Shown piece after piece: positions 40,813 to 50,302 of a stretch of 64,000 nt of DNA. This stretch comes from Kribbella capetownensis. GTDB taxonomy: Bacteria > Actinomycetota > Actinomycetes > Propionibacteriales > Kribbellaceae. Positions within the stretch are counted from its first letter, which is position 1; each line of letters begins with the position of its first letter. The notes under the pieces were generated by a model. That model saw only the letters and a program-made list of their open reading frames with translations, made no database searches and was not told the origin of the DNA. Both the position numbers and the translations under genes were made by a program. The stretch lies in the NCBI RefSeq assembly GCF_004331485.1, contig NZ_SJKD01000003.1, positions 124,001-188,000 on the forward strand, written 5' to 3'.

Positions 40813-42645
40813 TTACTTCAGTGCGACCACATCCTGTTGCTGGTCCGGCCAGGTGACGACAACCTTGGCTCCGTCGACCTCGGCTGTGATGCCGTCGGTA
40901 GTGCAGTCCTGACCGCTGAGCAGCACGATGGCGGCGTACACGCGTCCGGGTTCGAGGCTGGTCTCGACCCACGGAGTGACAGACACCTCGCCGAAGGCGT
41001 TCACGCCCTCCCGGGTCGTGCTGCCCTCTTGCCACTCGCCGATCAGCGGTACGACGGTCGATTCCCGACCAGACCCAGTCAGCGCGTAGCCGGAGATCGT
41101 CAGGGTCAGCGGTTCACCGTCGTACTGACCGTCCACACGGGCGATGCGGACCTCGAAGGGACCACGGAGGACGGATGCGGCGACCACCGACAGGTCGGCC
41201 GTCTCCGGGTCCTCCGCCCCGAACTGCAGGGGGAACCGGCTGACCGCCGTCCGCGGGCCGAGGCTCAGGAGGGTGATCGGGCGCCGCTGCGACCATCGCC
41301 CGTCGGGCCTTCGTACGGCGACCTGGTTGTCCGGGACCTCGTCTGCATCGACCAGATCAGGCCCGGTGATCGTCGAGTAGGCGTGGCGGCAGTAGAGCGG
41401 ATCCTCCGCAGTCAGTTCGGTCCCGGCGTGGTCGGTGCCGTGGTTGACGACGCGCACGATGCCGTCGGCCGTCGTACCCGAGATCAGCCAGCCCGGCGGC
41501 CGAGCCACGACCGAGACGTCGGACTGCTCGAGCTGCAGCGGCTCCTCGCGAGCCCTCCAGACCGGATGACCAGCCGGCAGCACGAGTCCGGCGAAGCCCA
41601 GACTCGCCCAGTACGGCGATCCCGGACCCGAGTACGACTGCCGCATCCGCGGGAACGCCGTACGCCACCCAAGACCGAGCAGACCGCGGTCGTCCCAGGC
41701 ACCGGCGTCGGCGAACCAACTGAGGATGCCACTGGTCAGACGCCGGGTCGCTCCGGGAGGCAAGGGACTCGCGTCGAAGATCGCGCCGGCCCAGTACGGC
41801 GACGCGGTCGCGAACCGGTACACGAGCGAACGGCCTTGGTGGAGAGGCGCACCATCGGCTCCGACGAGATGCTGGACGGTGCCGAGGTACTCATGCAGCC
41901 GCCCGCGATAACCGTCGAGCAGTTCCCCGGTCTCGCCGGACATGCGGCAGTACCACAGCGAGAACAGGTGCATGACCCAGCCGTTGTACCAGTCGTAGTG
42001 GGTGGTCCTGCCCTCGCGGATCCCGTCGGTGTACCAGCCGTCGCCTTGGTAGAACGTGTCCAGCGTGGCGATGTTCCTCTCGATCACGGCCTCGTCGCAC
42101 GGTCCGCCCACCGAGCGCAGGAAGGCGAGGGTGACGTTCTGGAACCACAGCCAGTTGCTCGCGGAGTACGTGACCTGGTTGGCCGGGGCCAGCCATTCGA
42201 CGACCTGCACGCGCGTCCGGTCGTCCAGCTTGTCCCACACCTGGGCACGGGACTCGTGCAGGGCGATCGCCATCGCGGCGGCCTCGACGCGCGGCTGACC
42301 GAACTCCGTCAGCCGCGGCCACGCCTCCGGGGACGCCGGGTCTGCACCGGCGGCGAGGCCTTCGGCGTACCAGCCGGCGTGATCGTGCGGGTCGTCGTCC
42401 GACCCGGCGAGCCGGAATCCTGCGGTCAGAAAAGAGCGGGCGAACCCTTCCAGCCCGTCGCTCGCCGTCCCGGATCTGGACGCGGGACCGGGAGGGTCGA
42501 GATTCGCATGGCGCGGGCTCGCGAAGTCCCGCAAGGCGAGCAAGGTCCGATCGGCCGTCTGCTCCCAGTGCGCCCGCGTCCATCCTGTGTACGGCGACAG
42601 CGTTCGATCTTCTGTCAGTCGCTCGGCGTGCCGTCGTTCACCCAT
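40813..42645 (-). CDS. DUF2264 protein, putative glycoside hydrolase
   Basis: 610 residues. N-terminal (alpha/alpha)-barrel-like part: GLEGFARSFLTAGFRLAG, NQVTYSASNWLWFQNVTLAFL, DGWYTDGIREGRTTHYDWYNG and LVYRFATASPYWAGAIF are DUF2264 blocks. A C-terminal beta domain follows. Some DUF2264 proteins are classed as GH154 beta-glucuronidases (from memory), so a uronic-acid-releasing role is plausible. No signal peptide. ATG 42645 is favoured over 42651 because GGAGG is 7 nt away. It overlaps the end of the GH43-like gene by 31 nt and is last in the operon. Confidence 0.82.
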   Translation of the reverse strand: MGERRHAERLTEDRTLSPYTGWTRAHWEQTADRTLLALRDFASPRHANLDPPGPASRSGTASDGLEGFARSFLTAGFRLAGSDDDPHDHAGWYAEGLAAGADPASPEAWPRLTEFGQPRVEAAAMAIALHESRAQVWDKLDDRTRVQVVEWLAPANQVTYSASNWLWFQNVTLAFLRSVGGPCDEAVIERNIATLDTFYQGDGWYTDGIREGRTTHYDWYNGWVMHLFSLWYCRMSGETGELLDGYRGRLHEYLGTVQHLVGADGAPLHQGRSLVYRFATASPYWAGAIFDASPLPPGATRRLTSGILSWFADAGAWDDRGLLGLGWRTAFPRMRQSYSGPGSPYWASLGFAGLVLPAGHPVWRAREEPLQLEQSDVSVVARPPGWLISGTTADGIVRVVNHGTDHAGTELTAEDPLYCRHAYSTITGPDLVDADEVPDNQVAVRRPDGRWSQRRPITLLSLGPRTAVSRFPLQFGAEDPETADLSVVAASVLRGPFEVRIARVDGQYDGEPLTLTISGYALTGSGRESTVVPLIGEWQEGSTTREGVNAFGEVSVTPWVETSLEPGRVYAAIVLLSGQDCTTDGITAEVDGAKVVVTWPDQQQDVVALK

Positions 42646-43643
42646 GGCCATCCCTCCGCATCCCAGTGCAGCTCGTCCATCATCAGCTTGCGGGTCTGCA
42701 CGGACGGCAGGTGGTTGCCCTCGGCGTCGTACCACGGATAGCCGTGGTAGAAGATCATCTGCCGCTGCTGGCCGCCGATGCGGACGTCGGTGATGAACTG
42801 GTGGCCGGGCGAGGCGACCCGGTCGTCGCCGCGCAGGATCGGCGTCGGGTGCTTGCCGGCGTCGAAGTTCCCCATCGGCGAGGTGGCCCGGGCGACACCG
42901 ACCGCGTAGTTGCCGTTCCAGGTGTAGAGGTTCCCGCTGTAGAAGAGGTAGTAACTGCCGTCGCGGTACAGCATGCTCGGGCCCTCGACCGAGTTGCCTT
43001 CCCACGGCAGCGTCACGTGCATGATCTCGGTGGCCGGACCGACTCGGGTCAGGCCGTCCGGGGAGAGCCGGCCGATCGAGATGCGCTTGGTGAGCGTTCC
43101 CTGCCGGTCCTCCTTGTAGATCAGATACCTGGTGCCGTCGGTGTCCAGGAACGTCGTCGCGTCGATCAGCGAGAAGTCCGTCTCACCCGCGATCGGGGTC
43201 GGATTGAGGACCCAGCCCTTCTCGAGGTTGTCCGAGGTGGCGACGTAGATCTTGTTGAACTGGCCGGGCGCCGTACGCATGTTGAAGTAGGCGACCCACT
43301 GACCGCCGATGTGGTAGACCTCCGGCGCCCAGAAGTCGACGTACCCGGCCGGCGGCTCGACGAAGCGACCGAGGTCCTCCCAGGTGTGCCCCGCATCCCG
43401 CGACCGGTACTCCTTCAGCCCGGTCGTGAACGCGTACCAAGTGTTGCCCCGGACAACAATCCCCGGATCCGCGGCCGGACATTCGTGCAACGGATTCGGA
43501 TAGTCGCCGGAACCAACGCGCGACGCACAGGGCACCGCGGTTCCAGCCAAGGCGGGCATCGTGGCGACGACGCTGCCGCTTCCTGCCAGGACGAGCGCCG
43601 CGGCTGTCGCCGCCGCACGTATGACCAGTCGGGGTAATCGCAT
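42615..43643 (-). CDS. Secreted GH43-like glycoside hydrolase
   Basis: 342 residues. Signal peptide about 1-34 (ending MPALAG). Five-bladed propeller features with likely catalytic residues: Asp in CPAADPGIVV, Asp in FSLIDATTFLD and the acid Glu in NSVEGPSMLYRDGSYYLFYSG. Such enzymes act on arabinans, xylans or galactans; the exact substrate cannot be read. It is 22 nt downstream of the PhoD-like gene. Confidence 0.87.
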   Translation of the reverse strand: MRLPRLVIRAAATAAALVLAGSGSVVATMPALAGTAVPCASRVGSGDYPNPLHECPAADPGIVVRGNTWYAFTTGLKEYRSRDAGHTWEDLGRFVEPPAGYVDFWAPEVYHIGGQWVAYFNMRTAPGQFNKIYVATSDNLEKGWVLNPTPIAGETDFSLIDATTFLDTDGTRYLIYKEDRQGTLTKRISIGRLSPDGLTRVGPATEIMHVTLPWEGNSVEGPSMLYRDGSYYLFYSGNLYTWNGNYAVGVARATSPMGNFDAGKHPTPILRGDDRVASPGHQFITDVRIGGQQRQMIFYHGYPWYDAEGNHLPSVQTRKLMMDELHWDAEGWPWVNDGTPSD

Positions 43644-43665
43644 AGTTCCTCCGTAGGCGGACGGT

Positions 43666-45948
43666 TCAGGTTTGCTGGAGTATCAGGGCGCAGACGCGCC
43701 AGTAGCCCTCGCGGAGATCGCCGGTGAGCTCCAGGTCAAGTTCCCGGCCGTCGGCACCGCCGTCGACCGTGAAGTCGATCCACCGGAACTGTCCCTCGGG
43801 AATGACGTCGTCACCCGACCCCGCCACCAAGGCTCCGTCGATCCGGACCATCGTGTTGCCGGAGGCAAACGACGCGTCACCGGTCAGCAGCTGGACGGTG
43901 TGCGGACCGGCCGGCACCGCGAGCCTGAGCACCGACGGCTCGCCTCGTGACAGCGTGAAGTCCCGGCGGAGGGCATCGAGCTTGCCCCGGTCACGAAAGT
44001 CGACCTCGGTCAACCAGCCGTACCCCTTGACCGGATCCCAGAGGTCGAGCTGAGACAGCCTTTGGTGCGTCGTGAGGAGCGGGGTGCTCGGTCCACCAGA
44101 ATCGAGCGCGAGCAGGACATCGTCACCGGACGGCACGGAGACCAGCTGCAGCCGCATGGGTGGTCCGAAGATCGGCGCGTCCCCAGCCGTCACCCGCACC
44201 TCGCTCATCACCGTACTGGGTCTGTCTGCCGGCGGAGTGATTTGCAGCGCCAAGGTCGTCGAGGCCGATGGCGCAAGAGTTGCCGCGCTGGCGTCGCTGG
44301 ACCAGCCCGGCGGTGGCGTGATCGCGGCCGTGACCACGACGGCTGTGTCGGTCGAGTTGGTGACCGCGACCTGCAGCGCGTTGGGCCGGCCTCCGATCAT
44401 CACGTCGGCGGTGATGCCGGTGACCTCCACACCGGGGACTCTCACGGCACCCGGCGTACCGTCCTCGACGACGAACGAGGCAAGCGTGCTGACCGGCGAC
44501 TGGGAATCGGACGCGTTCGACACCGCCCGGATGTCGGTCCGCCAGCTGTCCCGGGAGACCTCGCAGCGTAGGTAGCCGCGCAGGCTGCCGTTGAAGAACT
44601 TCACGTGCGGGTTCGCCGGCAGCGCCTTCACGACGTCGGCGCTCCACGGCGCGCCCGAACTGACAGAGGTGCTGACGAACTCCGTCGCCAGCGTCTCGGA
44701 GTCCGGAGCCGCGAAGTCGGCCTTCAGGTCGTTGACCCAGCTCGAGTGCCAGTCACCACTGAGTACGACGGGATTCGACGGCCGGATCCCCGCGATCCCG
44801 GACAGGAAGCGATCGCGCGCCGCCGGGTAGCCGTCCCACTGGTCGAGGTTGACCACGACACCGGGGCCGGGGTCGTAGTCGAACTCCGCCATCACGATCT
44901 GCTGTGCGACGACGTTCCACTTGGCGGTCGAGTGCGCGAGGCCGTCGAGGAGCCACCGCTCCTGCTCCGGACCCATGACGGTGCGGTTCTCGTCGTACAT
45001 CTCGGGACACGGCTCCTTGCGGCCGTCGCCGCACGCCTGGTCGTCGCGGTACTGACGGGTGTCCAGGATGCTGAGCTCGGCCAGGTCGCCGTACCTGAAC
45101 CTGCGGTACAGCAGCATGCCGGCCCCGTCCGGCCGTGCTCGGGCCCGCAGCGGCAGGTGCTCGTAGTACGCCTGGAACGCGCTCGCACGACGCGTGAGGA
45201 AGTCCGGGTCGGGCGACTTCGGGGTGTCCCCCGCCCAGTTGTCCTCGACGTCGTGATCGTCGAACACGACGACGAACGGGAAGGCCGCGTGCGCCGCCTG
45301 CAGATCGGGCGACGTCTTGTACAGCGCGTGCAGGGCCCGGTAGTCGGCGAGGCTTCTGGTGGTCGAGTTCTCGTAGGTGTAGTCACCGAGATGGAGCACC
45401 AGATCGAGGTCTTCGTCGACCATGTTGCGGTACGCCGCGTAGCCGCCACCCACCCATTGCTGGCAGGAAGCGACCGCGAAGCGAAGGCGATCAGGCCGCG
45501 ATCCCGGCGCCGGTGCCGTCCTGGTCCGGCCGACCGGGCTGATCTCCGGCCCCGCCTTGAAGCGGTAGAAGTACTCCCGGGCCGGCGACAGCCCGTGCAC
45601 CTCGACGTGGACCGAGTGCGCGAGCTCGGGGACGGCTTTGGCCACACCGCGCTTGACCACCCGCCGCATTCCGGGATCCGTTGCGACCTCCCACTCGACC
45701 GCCACTGGCGCCGGCGGCATGCCGGCCGCCTCCGGGTCGATCAGTGGATCGGAGGCAAGGCGCGTCCACAACACCACGCCGTCGGGTTCTGGATCTCCGG
45801 ACGCGACGCCAAGCGTGAACGGATAGCCCGGCAACCGCACCTCCGCCGCGGCGCTCTCGCCGGACAGCCCCTGCGCTGCCAGAGCAACCGCGGTGGCGCC
45901 CATACCGGACATCCTGACGAACTCCCGCCGGGTCACTCGCCGGATCAT
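43666..45948 (-). CDS. PhoD-like metallophosphoesterase with glycan-type C-terminal domains
   Basis: 760 residues. Tat signal (RRVTRREFVRMSG). PhoD N-terminal domain about 40-140 (FTLGVASGDPEPDGVVLWTR). Catalytic domain about 145-500 with metal-site motifs ASCQQWVGGG, LHLGDYTYEN, FDDHDVEDNW and LSGDWHSSWV. Then a NEW3/NPCBM-associated-like beta domain (about 515-615) and a final beta-sandwich (about 620-760) with VKGYGWLTEVDFRDRG and VDGGADGRELDLELTG, a pattern I associate with domains on rhamnogalacturonan and other glycan enzymes. PhoD enzymes cleave phosphodiesters or monoesters; here a glycan- or teichoic-acid-linked substrate is likely. ATG overlaps the preceding stop. Confidence 0.88.
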   Translation of the reverse strand: MIRRVTRREFVRMSGMGATAVALAAQGLSGESAAAEVRLPGYPFTLGVASGDPEPDGVVLWTRLASDPLIDPEAAGMPPAPVAVEWEVATDPGMRRVVKRGVAKAVPELAHSVHVEVHGLSPAREYFYRFKAGPEISPVGRTRTAPAPGSRPDRLRFAVASCQQWVGGGYAAYRNMVDEDLDLVLHLGDYTYENSTTRSLADYRALHALYKTSPDLQAAHAAFPFVVVFDDHDVEDNWAGDTPKSPDPDFLTRRASAFQAYYEHLPLRARARPDGAGMLLYRRFRYGDLAELSILDTRQYRDDQACGDGRKEPCPEMYDENRTVMGPEQERWLLDGLAHSTAKWNVVAQQIVMAEFDYDPGPGVVVNLDQWDGYPAARDRFLSGIAGIRPSNPVVLSGDWHSSWVNDLKADFAAPDSETLATEFVSTSVSSGAPWSADVVKALPANPHVKFFNGSLRGYLRCEVSRDSWRTDIRAVSNASDSQSPVSTLASFVVEDGTPGAVRVPGVEVTGITADVMIGGRPNALQVAVTNSTDTAVVVTAAITPPPGWSSDASAATLAPSASTTLALQITPPADRPSTVMSEVRVTAGDAPIFGPPMRLQLVSVPSGDDVLLALDSGGPSTPLLTTHQRLSQLDLWDPVKGYGWLTEVDFRDRGKLDALRRDFTLSRGEPSVLRLAVPAGPHTVQLLTGDASFASGNTMVRIDGALVAGSGDDVIPEGQFRWIDFTVDGGADGRELDLELTGDLREGYWRVCALILQQT

Positions 45949-47435
45949 CTCTTCCGGCCATCGAATCGCAGCAGCACCGCACCGAGCGCCGGGACGCGGA
46001 AGTCGACGTGCCCGTCGACCACCCGGCTGTGTCCGGCCCGAGCGTCCTGCCGACTCTCACTGAACTCCCACATCTCGCCCGCGCCCCCCTGCAGGTGCTC
46101 GGTCAGATCGGCGGTCACCTCGTGCGCCGTGTCGGTGGCCGAGTTCACCGCCAGCAGCCAGACGTCTCCGTCGTGGTCGCGGGTGGTGATGGCCAAGACG
46201 TCCGGCGAGCCAGAGACGCTCTCGTAGGTCACGCGGCCGCCTTGCAGCGCTCGGATCCCCATCCGGAGCGCGTAGTACGTGACCCGGCGGGTGCCGTCCT
46301 TCCCGATCAGGTACGCCCGGTTCGGCGCATCGTAGAGATTGACGATGTGGTTGCCGTAGACATACGAGTCCGGACTGGACATCCGGATCAGGTTCTGCAG
46401 GATCAGGATTCCGGACGAGATCTGCTGATACGAGTCGCCGCCGTGGTTGTAGACCGGGCCCCACTCCGTCACCCACAACGGCCGATCGGGTTGGCCGGCC
46501 GCGTTCATGAGTTGGTGCACCTCGCGGAGGTTTCCGCTCGGGTCGTCGGAGAAGTCGTGGTAGTCGACGGCGTCGAAGGAGTCCGGAACCTTCTCGAGCG
46601 CGTCCTTGATCCAGCCGAAGCGTTCGCCGGCGTCGTTGACCGACGTACCGGCCGACACCGGTGCGTAGGTCTGGTACGCCCGATGCGGGAGGAACCGCTG
46701 ATAGGTGTAGTCGATGGCGTCCTTCGTCAGCCGGACGAAGTCCCAGTAGTCGTCCTCGGTGCCGAGCCAGCCCTGGCCGTCGTGATTCGGTTCGTTGCCG
46801 AGTTCCCAGTCGTCGACCCGGTAGTCGTTGCGGACGTTCAGCCAGTAGACACAGGCGAAGACGTGCTGCCACCACTCGTTGCGGCCCTCGGGCGTGTTCG
46901 GTGGGTTGAGCGGCGTGGCCCAGTCCGGATCCAGGGTCGCGTTCTGGACCCGCAGCGACACCATCGGCTTGACGTGCGCGTCCTTGAGGCTGCCGAAGAT
47001 CTGACGCCAGTTGCCCTGCCATCCGTCGCCCGGATTCGTCGCGTACCAGAACGGGCTGCCCTCGGGCGGATGGGTGAAGGCGTTGTCCCACCAGGCCCAG
47101 TTGACGACGTTCGGGTCGGACTTGATCTCGTCGATCGTCGGTGAACCGAAGACGCCGTCATCGTCGTCCCATTCCCACGCGTACATGTGACCTTCGTAGA
47201 AACGGTAGGTGTTGATGCCGAGATCCTTGAGGTCGCGGATGTCGAAGTTCGTGGTGCCGCGATCGGCGCCGATGTAGCGAGTACTCACTCCCCACGGCTC
47301 GCCGGCGACCTTGATCGTCGTCTTCGCGGTGGCGACAGCCGGTGCCGCGGCGGCCGGCAGCGTCGGCAGCAGGACCGCTCCCGACGCGATCGCACTCGCC
47401 TTCAGTGCGTCTCTTCGCGAGATCTTGCCAGGCAT
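45945..47435 (-). CDS. Secreted clan GH-A glycoside hydrolase
   Basis: 496 residues. Tat signal (KISRRDALKAS, then a hydrophobic run to about 35). A TIM-barrel clan GH-A enzyme: acid/base Glu215 in WELGNEPNHDG and nucleophile Glu324 in LWVTEWGPVYNHGG. A C-terminal beta domain (about 400-496) has the usual VSGSPDVLAITTRD and LLAVNSATDT style. The exact family (GH39, GH30, GH5 or a related group) is not clear to me. AAGGAG precedes ATG 47435. It is coupled to the PhoD-like gene by ATGA. Confidence 0.85.
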   Translation of the reverse strand: MPGKISRRDALKASAIASGAVLLPTLPAAAAPAVATAKTTIKVAGEPWGVSTRYIGADRGTTNFDIRDLKDLGINTYRFYEGHMYAWEWDDDDGVFGSPTIDEIKSDPNVVNWAWWDNAFTHPPEGSPFWYATNPGDGWQGNWRQIFGSLKDAHVKPMVSLRVQNATLDPDWATPLNPPNTPEGRNEWWQHVFACVYWLNVRNDYRVDDWELGNEPNHDGQGWLGTEDDYWDFVRLTKDAIDYTYQRFLPHRAYQTYAPVSAGTSVNDAGERFGWIKDALEKVPDSFDAVDYHDFSDDPSGNLREVHQLMNAAGQPDRPLWVTEWGPVYNHGGDSYQQISSGILILQNLIRMSSPDSYVYGNHIVNLYDAPNRAYLIGKDGTRRVTYYALRMGIRALQGGRVTYESVSGSPDVLAITTRDHDGDVWLLAVNSATDTAHEVTADLTEHLQGGAGEMWEFSESRQDARAGHSRVVDGHVDFRVPALGAVLLRFDGRKR

Positions 47436-47506
47436 AGCATCTTCTCCTTCGTCAGAGCGCAGCACGGACCAGACCCTTACCGCTCTTCTCCCAGACGTGC
47501 CTGCCG

Positions 47507-48724
47507 CTACAGCGACCCCGCGATCTCCTGAGCCGGCGAGATCGGGCCACCGGCCATGCCGACCATGTCGGTGAGCACCAAGGCCGCCGCACCGAGCGCA
47601 CCGCCTCGCGCGCCGAGGCGACCGAGCCGGATCGTCGGTGGCGCGAACGGCAGCCGGCGGTCGGTGACCTCCTGCAGCGGACCGACGATGAAGTCCCCTG
47701 CACGCATGGTCGAGCCGCACAGGACCACCAGCGGTGAATCCGTCACACACAAGGTCGCCGCAACCACCGCGCCCAGCCCGCGGCCTACATCGGCCAGTAC
47801 GTCGGCCATCTGCACGTCGCCCGACAACGCCTCGTCGATCACGACGTCGGCGTCGACGCGCGACAACGGCACGCCACCGAGACGCCTGCGGTTGGACGCA
47901 CGGAGCCGTCCGACCGCGGCGCGAATGATGGCCGAACAGCCGACCACGTCCGACGCCTTCACCGGTGTCACGCGACCCTTGCCGTCGTTGAGCTCCAGGA
48001 TCATCCGGCCGACCGCTCCGGCAGCACCGTCGCCGCCGGTGAACAATCGACCGCCGCTGATCACGGCACCGCCCAGACCTTCGTCCACCACCAGGCACAG
48101 CAGATCGGTGGCTCCCTGACCGGCGCCGAACAGGTGCTCGCCGACGGCCACCGCATGAGCGCGGTTCTCGGCCACGACAGGGAGCTCGAACCGCTCGGCC
48201 AGGAACGCATGCAGATCCAGGCCTGTCCAGCCCGGCGCCTGCTGCGGAAGGAACATACCGGGTCTCGAGCGCTGCATCCGGGTCGGCACGGCAACCCCGA
48301 GCCCGGTCACCCGGTCAGGCGTCTCCACCGTCGCGAGGAGCCGACCGACGAGACGTTCCAGAGTCCGCTCGAAGCGCCGTTGTCCGTCCTCGAGGTCACA
48401 GTCCGCCGACACCTCACCGTGGATGTGGCCGGACAGGTCCGAGACAACCGCCGAGATGTGATGCCGGTCGACACTCACTCCGGCGGCCAGCAGTCCGTCC
48501 ATTCTCAGGCCGTACAGGATCGGCCGGCGGCCACCGGACGACTCCCCCTCGCTCACCGGCCGGACCACACCCTCGGTCTCGAAGCCGGCCAGGATCTCCG
48601 AGATCGTCGGCACGCTCAGCCCCAGGTCGCGGGCCAGCATCGCCTTGGACAAGTTGCCGTGAGCCCGGAGCCGGCCGAGCACCTGGGCCCGATGCTCGTC
48701 CCTGACTCGTCGCACGCCGCCCAC
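47507..48724 (-). CDS. ROK-family transcriptional regulator
   Basis: 405 residues. Winged helix-turn-helix at about 5-65 (GNLSKAMLARDLGLSVPTISEIL), then a ROK sugar-kinase-like domain with GVSVDRHHISAVVSDL, LCLVVDEGLGGAVISGG and GAAGAVGRM. The CxCGxxGC zinc motif of many ROK proteins is not seen. Likely a sugar-responsive repressor of the two divergent operons. GTG 48724 is preferred over ATG 48760 because AGGAGG (48734-48739) lies 9 nt upstream of the GTG and inside the longer version. Confidence 0.92.
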   Translation of the reverse strand: MGGVRRVRDEHRAQVLGRLRAHGNLSKAMLARDLGLSVPTISEILAGFETEGVVRPVSEGESSGGRRPILYGLRMDGLLAAGVSVDRHHISAVVSDLSGHIHGEVSADCDLEDGQRRFERTLERLVGRLLATVETPDRVTGLGVAVPTRMQRSRPGMFLPQQAPGWTGLDLHAFLAERFELPVVAENRAHAVAVGEHLFGAGQGATDLLCLVVDEGLGGAVISGGRLFTGGDGAAGAVGRMILELNDGKGRVTPVKASDVVGCSAIIRAAVGRLRASNRRRLGGVPLSRVDADVVIDEALSGDVQMADVLADVGRGLGAVVAATLCVTDSPLVVLCGSTMRAGDFIVGPLQEVTDRRLPFAPPTIRLGRLGARGGALGAAALVLTDMVGMAGGPISPAQEIAGSL

Positions 48725-48781
48725 TTTCGAAACCCTCCTGAAGAAGTGCGTGCCGACCATGATGCGGGTCCGGCGGACCGT

Positions 48782-48844
48782 GCGTCAACAGATGCCCAGA
48801 GAACGTTTTCTGATGGGGCGGGAAGTTTCCTCCGGTGTTGACGC
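48782..48844. promoter_or_regulatory. Candidate operator pair in the ROK/sulfatase intergenic region
   Basis: GCGTCAACA (48782-48790) and TGTTGACGC (48836-48844) form a perfect 9-bp inverted repeat, 45 nt apart, between the divergent ROK and sulfatase genes. The spacer holds AGAACGTTTTCT and GGAAGTTTCC, both partly symmetric. The second arm contains TTGACG, which could be a -35 box. The distance suggests two half-sites for looping or separate dimers. Confidence 0.5.
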
Positions 48845-48896
48845 CTCATTGGGAGGATGTCACCATGATGCGATCTTCTTAAGGACGGTTACAAAA

Positions 48897-50300
48897 GTGG
48901 TCCCGAAGAGTCCCAACATCCTGTTCCTGATGTCCGACGAGCACCGGTACGACGTGGCCGGGTTCGCCGGTGATCCGGTGATCAGGACCCCCACCCTGGA
49001 CTGGCTGGCCGAGACAGGTGCGGTCTTCGGCAACGCCTACACCCCCTCCCCGGTCTGCATCCCGGCCCGGCAGAGTCTGATGTCCGGGCAGTTGCCGCAG
49101 ACGAGCGGCTGCCTGCGGTACGGGCAGGATCTGCTCCCTGGGCACGAGACGTTCGCCCGCACGCTGGCCCGGCACGGCTACGCGACAGTTGCCTGCGGCA
49201 AGCTTCACCACCGCGGCGCCGACCAGATGCAGGGCTGGACCCGGCGGATCGGCTCCGACACCACCATCGGCGCGGACGCCGTCGACAATCCGGCTTCCGA
49301 ATTCGCCGAGCGGGTGCCGTCGCTGGCCACCGTGAAGTGGAGCGATGCCAAGGAGGTCAAGCGGGCCGGGATCGGCCGCGGACCGCTGGTGGCACAGGAC
49401 GAATACACGCTGACCGGCGCGCTGGACTTCATCGAGGAGTTCTTCACCGACCCGTACTACGACCGGCCCAACCGCGAACAGCCCGTGCTGCTCAAGGTCA
49501 GCCTGAACCAGCCGCATTACCCGTACTTCGCGGACGAGGAGCGCTTCACGCACTACCTCAACCGCGTCACGCCGTACCTGAACCAACCGGTGTCCGAGCA
49601 TCCGTTCCTGGCCCAGCGTCAGGTGCGTCCGGGGATCGACGCCACCGAGGTCGAGATCCGCCGGGCCACAGCGGCGTACTACGCGATGGTCGAGAACGTC
49701 GACGCCATGTTCGGGCAGGTCCTCAAGGCGCTGCAGCACCAGGGCCAGGACCTGGACGACTGGGTGATCGTGTACACCGCCGACCACGGCGAGATGCTCG
49801 GGCAGCACGGCATCTGGGAGAAGCAGAAGTTCTACGAAGCCAGTGCGCGGGTGCCGTTGATCATCCGCTCGCCGCAGCACTTCGGCGGCAGTCACATCGA
49901 CGCGAACGTCAACCTCTGCGACCTATACGCGACCCTGTGCGAGTTGGCGGCACATCCCGTGCCAGACGGGCTGGACAGCCGCAGCCTGGTCCCGTTGATG
50001 CGCGGCGAGCCGGCGGACTGGTCCGACGAATCGGTCTCCCACTTCGGCGACACGAACCTGATGATCAAGCAGGGCCACCTCAAGTACCAGTACTACGGCG
50101 AAGCCATGCCCGAGGTGTTGTTCGACCTCCACGCGGATCCGTCGGAGGAACGCGACTTCGTCGCCGCACCCGAGTATCGCGAGGTGCTGGCGCAGTTCCG
50201 GAGCAGACGCGCCGCCCTCGGCTACGGCCCGGACGCGGACCCCGGCTACCGCAACGCCGGCTACCCGGAAGTCCAACCGATGGTTCGTGGAAGGAGCTGA
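48897..50300 (+). CDS. Type I (formylglycine-dependent) sulfatase
   Basis: 467 residues. Hydrolyses sulfate esters. The active-site Cys54 in PVCIPARQSLMSG (CxPxR) is converted to formylglycine by an aerobic maturase that must lie elsewhere. Metal ligands appear in FLMSDEHRYDVAG and VYTADHGEMLGQHG; GKLHHRG supplies Lys/His. No signal peptide, so it is probably cytoplasmic and acts after import by the adjacent transporter. GTG 48897 with AAGGA upstream; earlier in-frame starts would encode an unlike extension through the operator region. Confidence 0.92.
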   Translation: MVPKSPNILFLMSDEHRYDVAGFAGDPVIRTPTLDWLAETGAVFGNAYTPSPVCIPARQSLMSGQLPQTSGCLRYGQDLLPGHETFARTLARHGYATVACGKLHHRGADQMQGWTRRIGSDTTIGADAVDNPASEFAERVPSLATVKWSDAKEVKRAGIGRGPLVAQDEYTLTGALDFIEEFFTDPYYDRPNREQPVLLKVSLNQPHYPYFADEERFTHYLNRVTPYLNQPVSEHPFLAQRQVRPGIDATEVEIRRATAAYYAMVENVDAMFGQVLKALQHQGQDLDDWVIVYTADHGEMLGQHGIWEKQKFYEASARVPLIIRSPQHFGGSHIDANVNLCDLYATLCELAAHPVPDGLDSRSLVPLMRGEPADWSDESVSHFGDTNLMIKQGHLKYQYYGEAMPEVLFDLHADPSEERDFVAAPEYREVLAQFRSRRAALGYGPDADPGYRNAGYPEVQPMVRGRS

Positions 50301-50302
50301 CC

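Noticed and set aside
48750..48896. N-terminal extension of the sulfatase
   Set aside because: It would run through the divergent control region and its translation (MRVRRTVRQQMPRERF) has no sulfatase or signal-peptide character.
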